NCBI GenBank assembly: GCA_010692425.1
Contig: JAAHHJ010000002.1
Location: forward strand, 124,001 to 188,000
Origin: Symploca sp. SIO3C6
GTDB lineage: Bacteria > Cyanobacteriota > Cyanobacteriia > Cyanobacteriales > Coleofasciculaceae
DNA length: 64,000 nt
Direction of reading: 5' to 3'
The translations under genes were made by a program, and so were the position numbers. Positions 27,192-36,407 of this stretch are shown here, piece after piece (the stretch's first letter is position 1; each line of letters begins with the position of its first letter). The notes under the pieces were generated by a model that was not told the DNA's origin, did no database searches, and saw only the letters and a program-made list of their open reading frames with translations.

Positions 27192-28352
27192 TTAATGAGA
27201 TTCTATAAACTGTTGAATTGCAGACCGAACTGGAACTGTTTTGCCTTTATAGTCAACTTCTCCGCAATCGAGATAGCATTGAGCCGCCTCAATCAAATCC
27301 TGACAATTGTCAGGATTGTCAATTTCTTCCTTGATTGGTTTCGTGATTTGTTTCTTGATTTTAATATATTTGTTATAGACTTCTCCTTCTTTCGAGTGTT
27401 CGTTTAAATTGAAATCCAAACGCAAGTAATTGCGACCTAAACTTCTAAGGAGTTGCCTACATATATCTTCTGAATTTTTTGCAGAAGGATCTAGGAATAT
27501 GTCTGATATATGACTAGCCCAGCCCGCTAACCCCCACTGGGCAATGTCATCATATTCATAGCGTTGAGTTGTTTTACCAGTCCCAATGGAGAGTACAGCA
27601 ATATTGTTCAAATTGCATTTTTCAGGGTTTTCTCTGTTCATCCATAAGGCATGGGCAATCGCACTCAATGCTGGGTTATTAGCCGATACTCCACCATCGA
27701 TGTGGGTAAGATATTTCTCACTATTGTAGGATAATTTATAAGGAGAGAAAAAAGTTGGTGCTGAAGCTGAGGCAGTACATATTTCCCATAGCTCAATGTT
27801 GTTATACCATGGTATATAATCGGAAGGGTGTTGATTTGTAAACCAGGTTGTATTTCGGCTGAAAACGTCATAAGCAAGGATAAGAAGAAGGGGTTCAGTT
27901 ATCTCAGTAATCTTCGGGGATTTACCCTTGTAGATCAAATTGCGCTCCAAAACCTTAGCCAATCCTTGATTTCCCTTCTGGTGGGGATATAGAGCATAAG
28001 TTCCTCCTAATCGCCGCAACCAAGAAGTTAATTGCCGCAACCCATAAGCAGTTAATCGCCGCTGCAACCAACGAATAGGTTTCTTGGGTTGCCGCTGCAG
28101 ATACACCGATTTTAGGAAGATATTGCCTCCTTCATTCTTATATAAGTCAATCAGTTGCTTCGCCTCCATCTGACAGGCAAGCCCTGCAGCTAGAATTGAG
28201 CCAGTGGAAGTCCCAGCAATCAAGTTGAAATATTGATTTAATTTCTTTCCAGGATGCTGTTTTGCAACTATTGCTTCTATCTCATCGAGAATTTTTGCTG
28301 ATAAAACTCCACGGATGCCACCTCCATCTAAGCTGAGAATTTTGTACGTCAT
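27192..28352 (-). CDS. patatin-like phospholipase
   Basis: Patatin-family acyl hydrolase, about 386 residues. The oxyanion loop DGGGIRG is at the N-terminus, the nucleophile elbow is AGTSTGSILA (GxSxG) and the dyad Asp is in HIDGGVSANNPA; all are intact. It hydrolyses lipid acyl esters at membranes; the physiological lipid is unknown. The ATG at 28352 follows GGGGAGA with good spacing (MTYKILSLDGGG), better than a TTG 21 bp upstream. It is a single gene; nothing nearby suggests a nucleotide-second-messenger defence operon. Confidence 0.9.
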   Translation of the reverse strand: MTYKILSLDGGGIRGVLSAKILDEIEAIVAKQHPGKKLNQYFNLIAGTSTGSILAAGLACQMEAKQLIDLYKNEGGNIFLKSVYLQRQPKKPIRWLQRRLTAYGLRQLTSWLRRLGGTYALYPHQKGNQGLAKVLERNLIYKGKSPKITEITEPLLLILAYDVFSRNTTWFTNQHPSDYIPWYNNIELWEICTASASAPTFFSPYKLSYNSEKYLTHIDGGVSANNPALSAIAHALWMNRENPEKCNLNNIAVLSIGTGKTTQRYEYDDIAQWGLAGWASHISDIFLDPSAKNSEDICRQLLRSLGRNYLRLDFNLNEHSKEGEVYNKYIKIKKQITKPIKEEIDNPDNCQDLIEAAQCYLDCGEVDYKGKTVPVRSAIQQFIESH

Positions 28353-28744
28353 TGGTATTCTCCCCAAGAGCAACTTTTTATTTTTTTTCTAAATTTCGTT
28401 AAAAAATTAATGAGCAGCCTGCTTTCATTACATTATCGAATTATTTTTTTATTTTGTCAAATATTATGAAGGTAATTTAATAAAATGTACAAAAAAAGCA
28501 ATGATTTGTATTTAAAAAAGAATAAATGTTATTTTAGGTACTTAAAAAGTATTTGTAGCAAGCATTTAGGTAATCAATATATCCCTTGATGTTTGCTACA
28601 GATGCTGATGACACCTAGACGCGGAGAAGCTCCAGACGCGGGGATTGATGTAGAGCAGGAATTTAAGAAATTGGTATAAAAAATTGATTTGTACTTTCAC
28701 TGCTTAAGTCCTATAAATTTTATAAAAAAGACACAAAAAATAAC

Positions 28745-28831
28745 ATGCTAGAGCTTTCTAATCTTTGGGTACCCTTGGCACTTTTGGGTTTGATCATTCT
28801 AGCGGCCATTTTTTTCAGCCGCAGCAGTTAA
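28745..28831 (+). CDS. putative one-helix membrane miniprotein, 28 aa
   Basis: ATG to TAA encodes 28 residues: MLELSNLW, then a hydrophobic helix VPLALLGLIILAAIFF, and a polar SRSS end. Size and composition resemble the small single-helix subunits of photosynthetic and respiratory membrane complexes, but it matches none that I can name with confidence (not PetG/L/N, PsbT, PsbM or PsaM). No clear ribosome-binding site precedes it. It lies 57 bp upstream of the TPR gene on the same strand. It may be a chance frame. Confidence 0.42.
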   Translation: MLELSNLWVPLALLGLIILAAIFFSRSS

Positions 28832-28888
28832 TTAGGTCTTGCTATTAGTATTTAAGAATGAAGAGAAAGTAAATAATAAAATCATATC

Positions 28889-30562
28889 ATGACCTCTCAA
28901 AGTAAAAAACTTTTAGCCTTTTACTGTTGTCTAGTTGCTAGCTTTTTTCTAGTTGCCAATGTGCTGATCCCTTGGAGCGTCAGTGCTAAGTCCTCTAACT
29001 CTGTTAAACAGAGTGCGGTACTATTTAAAAACCTAGGCAATCATCACCATCCAATTACTACCAACTCACCACAGGCTCAGCGTTACTTCGACCAAGGTTT
29101 AATCTTCGTCTTCGGCTTTAACCACGCTGAGGCAGTTCGCTCCTTCCAAGAGGCTACAAGACTAGATGGGAATTGCGCCATGTGTTATTGGGGTATTGCC
29201 CTAGCTCTTGGTCCCAATATCAACGCTCCCATGAACCCAGATGCTGTGCCTCAAGCCTATAAGGCAATCCAGAAAGCTAAACACTTATCTGCTCATGCCA
29301 GCCCCTCTGAACAAGCCTACATCCAAGCGCTTTCTAAACGATACTCACAGCAAGTAGTGTCTGAACGTCAGTCCCTTGACTTAGTTTACGCCAACGCCAT
29401 GGGCAAGTTGTCCAATCTTTATCCAGAGGATCTAGATGCAGCAACATTGTTTGCTGAGGCGATGATGGATCTCATGCCTTGGAATTACTGGAGGGAAGAT
29501 GGGCAACCTAAGCCAGAAACTTTGGAGGTGATTGATACTCTTGAATCTGTCATCAAACGTGATCCTAATCATCCTGGTGCGCTTCATTACTACATCCATG
29601 CTGTTGAAGCGTCGCCCACTCCTGAAAAAGCAGAGAAAGCAGCAGATCAACTCCGCAGCTTGGTACCTGGTTTAGGGCATTTGGTTCACATGCCCTCCCA
29701 TATTTACCTCCGAATTGGTCGATATCACGATGGTTCAATAGCTAATGAACATGCGATTGCTGCTGATGAATCATACTTTGCCCAATCCCAAGTCCAAAGC
29801 TTATACCGAGGGCTGTACTATCCCCACAACATTCATTTTCTGTGGCAAACATCCTCTATAGAGGGGCGGAGAACCTTGGCTATTGCTACTGCCAGAAAGT
29901 TAGCAGCAAAGGTATCGCTGCAGCAAGTTCGCAAGTTTCCGTTGACAGAAATGTTTCTGCCTGTACCCTTATTTACCCTAGTACAATTTAGCCAATGGGA
30001 TGAAATTCTTACAGAGCCTCAACCTACTGCTGATTTACAATATACCCAAGCCATGTGGCACTATGCTCGGGGAATGGCTTTTGTTGCTAAGAATCAACTA
30101 GAAAATGCGATTGATGAGCAAGTAAGTCTAAAAAAATTCTTGAACAACCAGAAGATAGCAAGTCTTGAAGCAACTGGACTTCCAGCCACACAATTAATTG
30201 AGATTGCTGATCATGTGCTGGCAGGCAAAATCGCACAGCAAAGTGGTAAAAATGAGGATGTGATTGCCCAGTTTAAGGCAGCAACGGCAATTCAGGATCA
30301 GTTGCCCTATATGGAACCCCCCTATTGGTACTATCCTGTAAGACAATCTCTGGGGACAGCGCTGCTACAATTAGGTCAATTCCAAGAAGCCGAAGCTATT
30401 TATCGTGAGGACTTGAGGCAGCATCCGCACAACGGCTGGTCTCTATTTGGTCTTGCTAAAAGTCTAGAGGCACAAGGGAAAAAAGAGGAAGCAGCCAAGG
30501 TGCAAAAGCAGTTTGAAGAAGCTTGGTTAGAGGCTGATACAAATTTAACCGCTCGATTGTAG
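28889..30562 (+). CDS. exported TPR-repeat protein
   Basis: Protein of 557 residues with an N-terminal hydrophobic segment (LLAFYCCLVASFFLVANVLI) followed by a mature region that starts with LGNHHHPITTNSPQAQRYFD. TPR units are visible at ~75-130 (AVRSFQEATRLDGNCAMCYW) and at the C-terminus (ALLQLGQFQEAEAIYREDLR, GWSLFGLAKSLEAQGKKEEA). It contains conserved-looking histidine motifs (HYYIHAVEASP, HMPSHIYLRIG) and a CAMC pair, which hint at metal or haem binding; function unknown. Proteins with this layout are found in many bacteria. Confidence 0.78.
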   Translation: MTSQSKKLLAFYCCLVASFFLVANVLIPWSVSAKSSNSVKQSAVLFKNLGNHHHPITTNSPQAQRYFDQGLIFVFGFNHAEAVRSFQEATRLDGNCAMCYWGIALALGPNINAPMNPDAVPQAYKAIQKAKHLSAHASPSEQAYIQALSKRYSQQVVSERQSLDLVYANAMGKLSNLYPEDLDAATLFAEAMMDLMPWNYWREDGQPKPETLEVIDTLESVIKRDPNHPGALHYYIHAVEASPTPEKAEKAADQLRSLVPGLGHLVHMPSHIYLRIGRYHDGSIANEHAIAADESYFAQSQVQSLYRGLYYPHNIHFLWQTSSIEGRRTLAIATARKLAAKVSLQQVRKFPLTEMFLPVPLFTLVQFSQWDEILTEPQPTADLQYTQAMWHYARGMAFVAKNQLENAIDEQVSLKKFLNNQKIASLEATGLPATQLIEIADHVLAGKIAQQSGKNEDVIAQFKAATAIQDQLPYMEPPYWYYPVRQSLGTALLQLGQFQEAEAIYREDLRQHPHNGWSLFGLAKSLEAQGKKEEAAKVQKQFEEAWLEADTNLTARL

Positions 30563-30700
30563 TACTTGGGAGAGTTAAGTAGGTATGCAAATTAAATTAC
30601 ACAGAGAACCACCTCAAAAGTTTGGTTTTGTAATGTCAAAATGTGTAATTAATTTTGCCCAGGTACTTATGTCGAATAAAGACACGGGGACACACCGGAC

Positions 30701-30732
30701 AAATTGGATGGGGATTTAACCCCATCCAATTT
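30701..30732. terminator. 13-bp perfect hairpin between convergent genes
   Basis: AAATTGGATGGGG, a 6-nt loop ATTTAA, then the exact complement CCCCATCCAATTT and one more T. It sits midway between the convergent TPR gene and the response regulator gene, with A/T runs at both ends, so it could terminate both transcripts. Confidence 0.65.
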
Positions 30733-30854
30733 TATGCACCGCAAGTGACGGTGGGGTATTTGACCCATATTAACTTCGATAAAAAATAGCTACAAATAGT
30801 TGTAATTGCACTTCCCTAGCCCACAAAATAGAGGCATACGGCAATGTAACGGTA

Positions 30855-33245
30855 CTATTGTGAAGAAACTGAAGTCTGCAAGGAACTAGACTGCAACTCT
30901 ATTGATAAAACGTGATCACCTCCAGAAGCTTTTGCCTGAAGTGCCCAAGCATCAGCTGCCTGATATAGTGTTTGCAAGTCTTCTCCATCTCGGGGATACT
31001 CAACTATTCCGGCACTAAAGACAACCTGCACCTGGCGATGATTAGGGGTTCTAAACTGTTCTTGTCGTAGAATATTGAGTAGTTCACAAAGCCTTTGCTT
31101 GCCCTCGCTATGATTCATGCCGTACATCCCCACCACAAACTCTGAACCTCCCCAGCGAGCAATTACATCTTCACTGTGGAAACTCTGCCGCAGCAGCTCT
31201 CCAAATCTCGACAGTACTTGCTCCCCAAGGGCATGTCCATATTGAAGATTAATCTGCTTAAGGCAATCCAACTTCAGCAGTGCAAAACATAGAGGCTGAC
31301 TTTGATACTGAGCTTTGGCCAGGAGTTGATTAAGTTCTTGGCTGGAGTAACGGTAATTAGCAACTCCTGTCAGGGCATCAGTTCTAGTTAGATTCCGGAG
31401 TAAGCGCGATCGCTCTAGTCGGTTTAAGATACGAGTAACCAGTTCAGGACCGACAATTGGTTTACTAACAAAGTCATCGGCACCGACAGCAAAAACCTGT
31501 TTCATCGTCTCGACATCTGTGTGGGCTGTAAGAAATAGCACTGGTAAACCAGCCCAAAAGCGGTTATTGCGCACTGCCTGACACAATTCAATACCACTGT
31601 GGTAGGGCATTTCCACATCTAAAATCAGCAAGTCTGGCGAGGCAGCTTCGATAGTTTCCCAGAATTTGAGGGGATTATCAAGGGTGTGAAGCTTCATCCC
31701 CCAGGGATTTAGTAAATTGCGCAGAGCCATCAGGATCTGGGGGTCATCATCAACAACCATCACCCTGGCTTGAGCAGTCTGAGACTTCTGTAATGCTTGG
31801 GTCAGAGAACCCCAAACCTGTTGTGAAGAAACAGGCTTTTTGAGGAATCCACGTCCACCCAAGCGTGCTATTTTCGCCCTGTCAATGGAACTATCCTCGG
31901 CGGTGAGAACCAGTATAGGCACTGGGGGAGTAAAAGTGTTCAATTCTGAGATTAAACTTAGACCAGCTTCGACATTTACTGCCGACGAGAGGTCAAGCAG
32001 CACGACATCAGGGCGTTCTTGCAAGATTTGATCCCTAGCAATGGTGGGGCTTGTGGCTATTCTACCTCGCATCTTTCTGGTGTGCGCCTCCCTGACCCAT
32101 TCCTGAGCTAGTGGGAGTTCCTGTTGAACAATCAGCACTAAAGGTTGTTCTTCAGCTGAGAGAAACTGATTCCTCTCGATTGCAGTTGCCTGCTCCAGTT
32201 CTCGGCGCAGTGCTACCACTAGTTGAGAGAGTTGTTCCATTTGTTCTGGGTTGAGAGAATTGGAAGCTTGAAACAGGGATTCCATTTCTTTGGCTAGGCG
32301 GGAACCTTCGTCAAAATCAAACATACCCAGCGAACCTGCCAATTTATGCGCAGATTGCTCTGCTTGTTGACGTAGTTCATCGCCAAGGTTATCCTTGAGC
32401 ATGGCTGTCGTAGCTTGTTCAAGTACTGCAACTCGCTTACTGAACTTTTCCTTAACTCGCTCCCAAACTCCTGTAATTTTTGCCACCGCCTGTCGTTCCA
32501 CTTCAGGCGAAGGGTGAGATAACCTCTTACTAGTTTTTTTGTGACTTTTTAACTGCTGCGGTTTGGTTTGTTTTAGGCGGTAGCCAATGCCATAGACTGT
32601 CTCAATGGGGTCTTCAGTAACTCCAGCTGATTTTAGTTTCCGTCGCAATCCCTTAATGTGGGCTGTCACTGTCTCCTCTCCAGGAGTTTCTTGGAACGAC
32701 CAGAGATGATCCAAAATTGCACTACGGCTGAATACTCGGTGACAATTGCGCAGGAAAAGCTCCAGTAAACCATACTCCTTAGGTGTTAAACGCAGAACCT
32801 GACTATCATGGGTAACTTCACAGGTGCTGGGGTCGAGGCGCAGGGAGCCCCACTCCAAGACAGGGGGCAAGGCAGAAGCATTACGGCGCAACAGAGCGCG
32901 AATGCGAGCCGACAGCTCTTGGGGATCAAAAGGTTTGGTCAGATAATCATCGGCTCCGGCATCTAAACCAGTCACCTTGTCAGTGCTGCTGTTTTGGGCA
33001 GTTAACAGCAAAACAGGCGTCCGTAGTCCTTGGGAGCGCAGCTGTTGGCAAAGTGTGATCCCATCAAGTTTGGGGAGCATTACATCGAGTACAATCAAGT
33101 CATAGATCAAACTCTTGAGCAGCTCCAAACCTGCCTGACCATCAGCAGCAACATCAATGATATAGTTTTGATTTCTGAGGGTTTTGACAAGCGCTTGGAC
33201 AACTAACTCATCATCCTCAACTAGTAGGATTCTCATGGCGGTCAA
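30855..33245 (-). CDS. multi-domain response regulator: REC-OmpR HTH-Hpt-REC-REC-GGDEF-like
   Basis: Protein of 796 residues. Order: receiver 1 (~4-118, LIVLDVMLPKLDG), OmpR/PhoB winged helix (~125-225, ending VYGIGYRLK), histidine-phosphotransfer domain (~245-355, AHKLAGSLGMFDFDEGSRLA), receiver 2 (~365-480, degenerate VVLLDLSSAVNV), receiver 3 (~490-610, LLILDVEMPYHSGIEL) and a diguanylate-cyclase-like domain (~620-790) with RWGGSEFVVGMYG in place of GGDEF. It combines DNA binding, phosphorelay and possible c-di-GMP output. The GGSEF variant may be inactive. No cognate kinase gene is adjacent. Confidence 0.9.
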   Translation of the reverse strand: MTAMRILLVEDDELVVQALVKTLRNQNYIIDVAADGQAGLELLKSLIYDLIVLDVMLPKLDGITLCQQLRSQGLRTPVLLLTAQNSSTDKVTGLDAGADDYLTKPFDPQELSARIRALLRRNASALPPVLEWGSLRLDPSTCEVTHDSQVLRLTPKEYGLLELFLRNCHRVFSRSAILDHLWSFQETPGEETVTAHIKGLRRKLKSAGVTEDPIETVYGIGYRLKQTKPQQLKSHKKTSKRLSHPSPEVERQAVAKITGVWERVKEKFSKRVAVLEQATTAMLKDNLGDELRQQAEQSAHKLAGSLGMFDFDEGSRLAKEMESLFQASNSLNPEQMEQLSQLVVALRRELEQATAIERNQFLSAEEQPLVLIVQQELPLAQEWVREAHTRKMRGRIATSPTIARDQILQERPDVVLLDLSSAVNVEAGLSLISELNTFTPPVPILVLTAEDSSIDRAKIARLGGRGFLKKPVSSQQVWGSLTQALQKSQTAQARVMVVDDDPQILMALRNLLNPWGMKLHTLDNPLKFWETIEAASPDLLILDVEMPYHSGIELCQAVRNNRFWAGLPVLFLTAHTDVETMKQVFAVGADDFVSKPIVGPELVTRILNRLERSRLLRNLTRTDALTGVANYRYSSQELNQLLAKAQYQSQPLCFALLKLDCLKQINLQYGHALGEQVLSRFGELLRQSFHSEDVIARWGGSEFVVGMYGMNHSEGKQRLCELLNILRQEQFRTPNHRQVQVVFSAGIVEYPRDGEDLQTLYQAADAWALQAKASGGDHVLSIELQSSSLQTSVSSQ

Positions 33246-33490
33246 TTACCGCAAATTGTCATAAAGATTGACTCCTGCAAAGGAGGACTAGTTCTAGCAC
33301 CCTAAATGATTCCACTAGAACCTATATTGAAGCCTAACTTGATCCAGACAGTATTTCGCTCAGAAATTTGCAAATTTATACACTACGCTTGGTGGTTTCG
33401 GGAAAAGGGGAAAGAAAGCTAGCTTTGCCCCAATTTCTGTAATGGTTCTTAATCTTGACTGTTACCTTTTTCCCTAATTTCTTAAAATTC

Positions 33491-34462
33491 TTAGATATGA
33501 GGTAGCAATTGCAATCGTGATTGCTTATAAAAGCTTAACACCTTTTGGGTGTAGGAAGCTGTTGAGCCACGATTGTATTGATTGGGGTCGCCAGTCATCC
33601 ACCAGGAAGCTGCCCGTTGTACTGCTATAGACTCATTGCTGCCACTAGCAGTGTACTGTAATTTAAGTACATCGCGCATGATGCAGGCTATAATTCCTTG
33701 GGCAGTCTCAGCATTGGTTGCAAATTGTCTGGGTGTCAATTCCTCTCCTTGACACTGTTTAGACCAACGGGGAATATTTTCTGGTTTTACTTGCCAGTCG
33801 CTGTAGAGTTCATCGTTGTCGGTGCCAGTTTGGGGTGCGGCTAGTCGCAGTGCTTCTACTAGTGCCGACACTTGGGCATCGGAAATTGGCGCTGTAGAGG
33901 CAGAAGGGGAACTGGCAGTGGGTTTAGGCGAGGGGGCAGTAGCCTGGGTAGATGGTTCCGTAGTAGTCTCAGTTCCTAGCTGGCGCTGTTGCTGTTGGTA
34001 AAAGCTCAAAACTTTCTCTATGTAAGAACGGGTGTAAGAGTTTGGTGGATTGCTATAATTCTCAGCCTTGCCAGTCATCCACCAGGAAGCCGCCCTTTGC
34101 ACGGCTACAGACTCATTATTGCTACTAGCACTGTACTGCTCTTGGAGTACATCACGCATCACGCATACTAGGATCCTGCGGGCAGTCACGGGACGTGCCT
34201 CGAATTGTCTCGGTGTCAGTTCCTGTCCGTTGTTACATTGTCTAGACCAACGGGGAATATTTTCTGGTTTGATCTGCCAATCACTATAGAGTCCGTCATT
34301 CTCAGTGCCGGTTTGGGGTGCGGCTAGTCGCAGTGCTTCCACTAGGGCACGAACCTGAGCATCAGAAACCTGGGCCTTGGCAGGCATGCTTCCAAGCCCA
34401 ATACTTACTATTACAACACTGAGCAATAATTTTCCCGCTTGTTTGACTAATTTTGAGTGCAT
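33491..34462 (-). CDS. secreted protein with two tandem ~95-aa repeats
   Basis: About 323 residues with an N-terminal signal peptide (LLLSVVIVSIGLGSMPAKAQ), then two homologous domains joined by a Pro/Ser/Thr-rich linker. Each has VSALVEALRLAAPQTGT or a close variant, YSDWQ(I/V)KPENIPRWS, a Cys pair (QC...CVMRDVL / CIMRDVL), and QRAASWWMTG. The family is unknown to me. The ATG at 34462 follows AAAGGGAG; an ATG 27 bp upstream would spoil the signal peptide. Confidence 0.75.
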   Translation of the reverse strand: MHSKLVKQAGKLLLSVVIVSIGLGSMPAKAQVSDAQVRALVEALRLAAPQTGTENDGLYSDWQIKPENIPRWSRQCNNGQELTPRQFEARPVTARRILVCVMRDVLQEQYSASSNNESVAVQRAASWWMTGKAENYSNPPNSYTRSYIEKVLSFYQQQQRQLGTETTTEPSTQATAPSPKPTASSPSASTAPISDAQVSALVEALRLAAPQTGTDNDELYSDWQVKPENIPRWSKQCQGEELTPRQFATNAETAQGIIACIMRDVLKLQYTASGSNESIAVQRAASWWMTGDPNQYNRGSTASYTQKVLSFYKQSRLQLLPHI

Positions 34463-34585
34463 TCGCTCAACTCCCTTTGCATCTGACACTATTTTGCTTT
34501 AGTCTTACTAGACTTTTTTTTTCTAAATTGGTTGCTGATAAGGCTTTCCCAACAATCTTCTTGAGTACCATGCTATTGGTTACAA

Positions 34586-35401
34586 TTGGTAGAAGTGGGC
34601 AACAAAATTCCGCTATCTGCCCCTAAGTGTCGATTGATGCCGAAAATGCCTCCCCAACAGAGTAACAAGATCAGGGATCAATTTCAGAAGCTCCGAATCC
34701 ACAGCGTCACTTCTTGGCTACTGAGAAATATGATGCTGATGACTATAGGTGGTATGGCACTAACAGCCATACTATTAACGGTTGCCCTGTGGCGCTCAGG
34801 AAGTCGCTTTTTTGAAACGATCAATGGGGTATTTAATATGCCACAGCCTCAACCTGAAGTTGATGTACGTACCCTTGTAGTTAGTAAAGTTCGCGGTGTC
34901 AGCGAACTTACTACTTCGGTTTTTAGCATGGAAGCTGTTGTTCCTGCTCGTCAAGACAGAAATTTAGCGGGATATACGGTTGGCACAACTACACTGCTCT
35001 ATATTGCCTATGGCGAGGTAAGAGCTGGAGTTGATTTAGGAGAGCTAAAACCTGATGACGTGCAGGTGGTTGACAATAATATTCAACTTCAGCTGCCACC
35101 ACCACGTATGCTTGACAGCAAAATTGATGTACATCGCTCCCAAATATACGACTATGACCGAGGTTTCTTAGGTTTGGGGCCAGATGTCGGGCCGCAATTG
35201 CACATTTTAGCCCAACAGGAAACCCTCAGAAAAATCACTGCTGCTGCTTGTAAAGATGGTTTATTGGAGAAGGCCAATGACCGTGCTCAACTTGTGGTCA
35301 CGAAGTTGTTGAATACTTCAGGGTACAAGCAGGTGGTTGTGGATATTCAAGCTCCGGCACCAGGGACTTGCAGTGACACAGTAGTAATAAGTAATAAGTA
35401 A
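34586..35401 (+). CDS. DUF4230 membrane-anchored protein
   Basis: Up to 271 residues: a short basic N-terminus, one membrane helix (MMLMTIGGMALTAILLTVAL) and an extracytoplasmic DUF4230 domain (VVSKVRGVSELTTSVFSMEA, then AYGEVRAGVDLGELKPDDV and a Cys at the end). Function unknown; it resembles a membrane-tethered scaffold or binding domain. The initial TTG is doubtful; an ATG at 34637 (MPKMPPQQ) is more plausible. The last codons and stop are supplied by a TAATAAG repeat array. Confidence 0.75.
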   Translation: MVEVGNKIPLSAPKCRLMPKMPPQQSNKIRDQFQKLRIHSVTSWLLRNMMLMTIGGMALTAILLTVALWRSGSRFFETINGVFNMPQPQPEVDVRTLVVSKVRGVSELTTSVFSMEAVVPARQDRNLAGYTVGTTTLLYIAYGEVRAGVDLGELKPDDVQVVDNNIQLQLPPPRMLDSKIDVHRSQIYDYDRGFLGLGPDVGPQLHILAQQETLRKITAAACKDGLLEKANDRAQLVVTKLLNTSGYKQVVVDIQAPAPGTCSDTVVISNK

Positions 35402-35419
35402 TAAGTAATAAGTAATAAG
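35385..35419 (+). repeat. STRR array (TAATAAG)5 overlapping a CDS end
   Basis: Five exact heptamers. The DUF4230 reading frame enters the array (…TVVISNK) and its stop TAA is at 35399-35401, inside the third unit. It is followed by TTTAATAG, the same flank as after the cupA array, which suggests copying of a longer module. Confidence 0.9.
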
Positions 35420-35549
35420 TTTAATAGAATATGAACTTATTGCTTATTGCTTAAAAGCTTACAGCAGTTTTTAGTTTTTTAGTTATTGAACAAGGGAATC
35501 TAGCAAGGGCAGCAAAAAGAAATTTACCCTATCTCCCCATCTCCCTTGA

Positions 35550-36407
35550 TCACTGGGAAGTGGTTTCTAGAGTACCAATGATAGGTTCATTGGCAATATG
35601 TTCTAAGCCCACATTTTCATCTCTCAAGAGTTCAATCCAGACACTTTCAAGAGTGTTAGCTTGCGGTTTCTTCAAGCGCAGTTGAGCTAATTCATTGAGT
35701 GTTTCATACCAAATATGATGTTTAGCATAAACAGCAATACGCTCCATTGGCATTTTTGCTGCCCTTAACTGTTGTTGTAGTTCCCTTGAGGGTGAAATCC
35801 TTTTCACTATACCAGTTACAGTAGCTGCTGTTGGTTCAGAGGAGTCTGAGGTATGGCAATTAATTTCAAGGTTCCAACGATAGCTCTGATCAACCTCTAA
35901 GGAAGTTTCTGTAGATGGTAAACTGATGCTGACAATTCCTGGCTGTGCTGGTGGTTGGAAGTTAACTCGGTAAATATCGTTTTCCCCATATTGATCTTGT
36001 AGTGAAAATTGCCCGGAAGTTGCCTCATTTGAACTATATGGCACATAGAACCAGAATGTAGGATGCCCATTGAGGGTTAATTGCAAGCTTCTGGCACCTG
36101 TTAGACTAGTTAAAGGAGGGATTCCCTGATTGTACGAGCAGTCGCCACGGCTACCAGTTCCGTGTTTTGTAGAGGGAGTACCTCTGTTGGGTAGGTCTGA
36201 ATTGGCTGGAATAAAATTAATTTGTATTTGTTTATAGCTATTAGTGACTTTCTGTTCAGGTTGTGCTATGGCACGAGATAAGGAGCTAAAGGTACTCGAA
36301 AGTACCAAAATAGTTGTCAGTAAACTTTTGAGTTTTGCTCTGCGTTGGGATTGTGTACCAGCCATAGTTATGATAACGGTAGTCGCTCTAGTGTCAATAA
36401 ACTTCAA
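35550..36407 (-). CDS. DUF928 protein
   Basis: Exported protein of 285 residues with a basic, hydrophobic N-terminus (LLTTILVLSSTFSSLSRAIA) typical of a signal peptide. The body has the cyanobacterial DUF928 features: G.GSRGDC near residue 85, PLTSLTGARSLQLTLNGHPT, FWFYVPYSSN, QYRVNFQPPAQPGIVSISLP and RWNLEINCHT. Its function is unknown. Genes of this family commonly neighbour CHAT, CHASE2 and haemagglutinin-type genes in cyanobacteria, as here. A G-rich repeat lies directly after its stop. Confidence 0.83.
   Translation of the reverse strand: MKFIDTRATTVIITMAGTQSQRRAKLKSLLTTILVLSSTFSSLSRAIAQPEQKVTNSYKQIQINFIPANSDLPNRGTPSTKHGTGSRGDCSYNQGIPPLTSLTGARSLQLTLNGHPTFWFYVPYSSNEATSGQFSLQDQYGENDIYRVNFQPPAQPGIVSISLPSTETSLEVDQSYRWNLEINCHTSDSSEPTAATVTGIVKRISPSRELQQQLRAAKMPMERIAVYAKHHIWYETLNELAQLRLKKPQANTLESVWIELLRDENVGLEHIANEPIIGTLETTSQ

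Noticed and set aside
27192-28352. Patatin as a CBASS-type defence effector
   Set aside because: No cyclase (CD-NTase) or accessory genes next to it; it appears as a single gene.
6504-35419. TAATAAG tandem repeats as CRISPR arrays
   Set aside because: Units are 7 bp with no spacers, and no cas genes are present.
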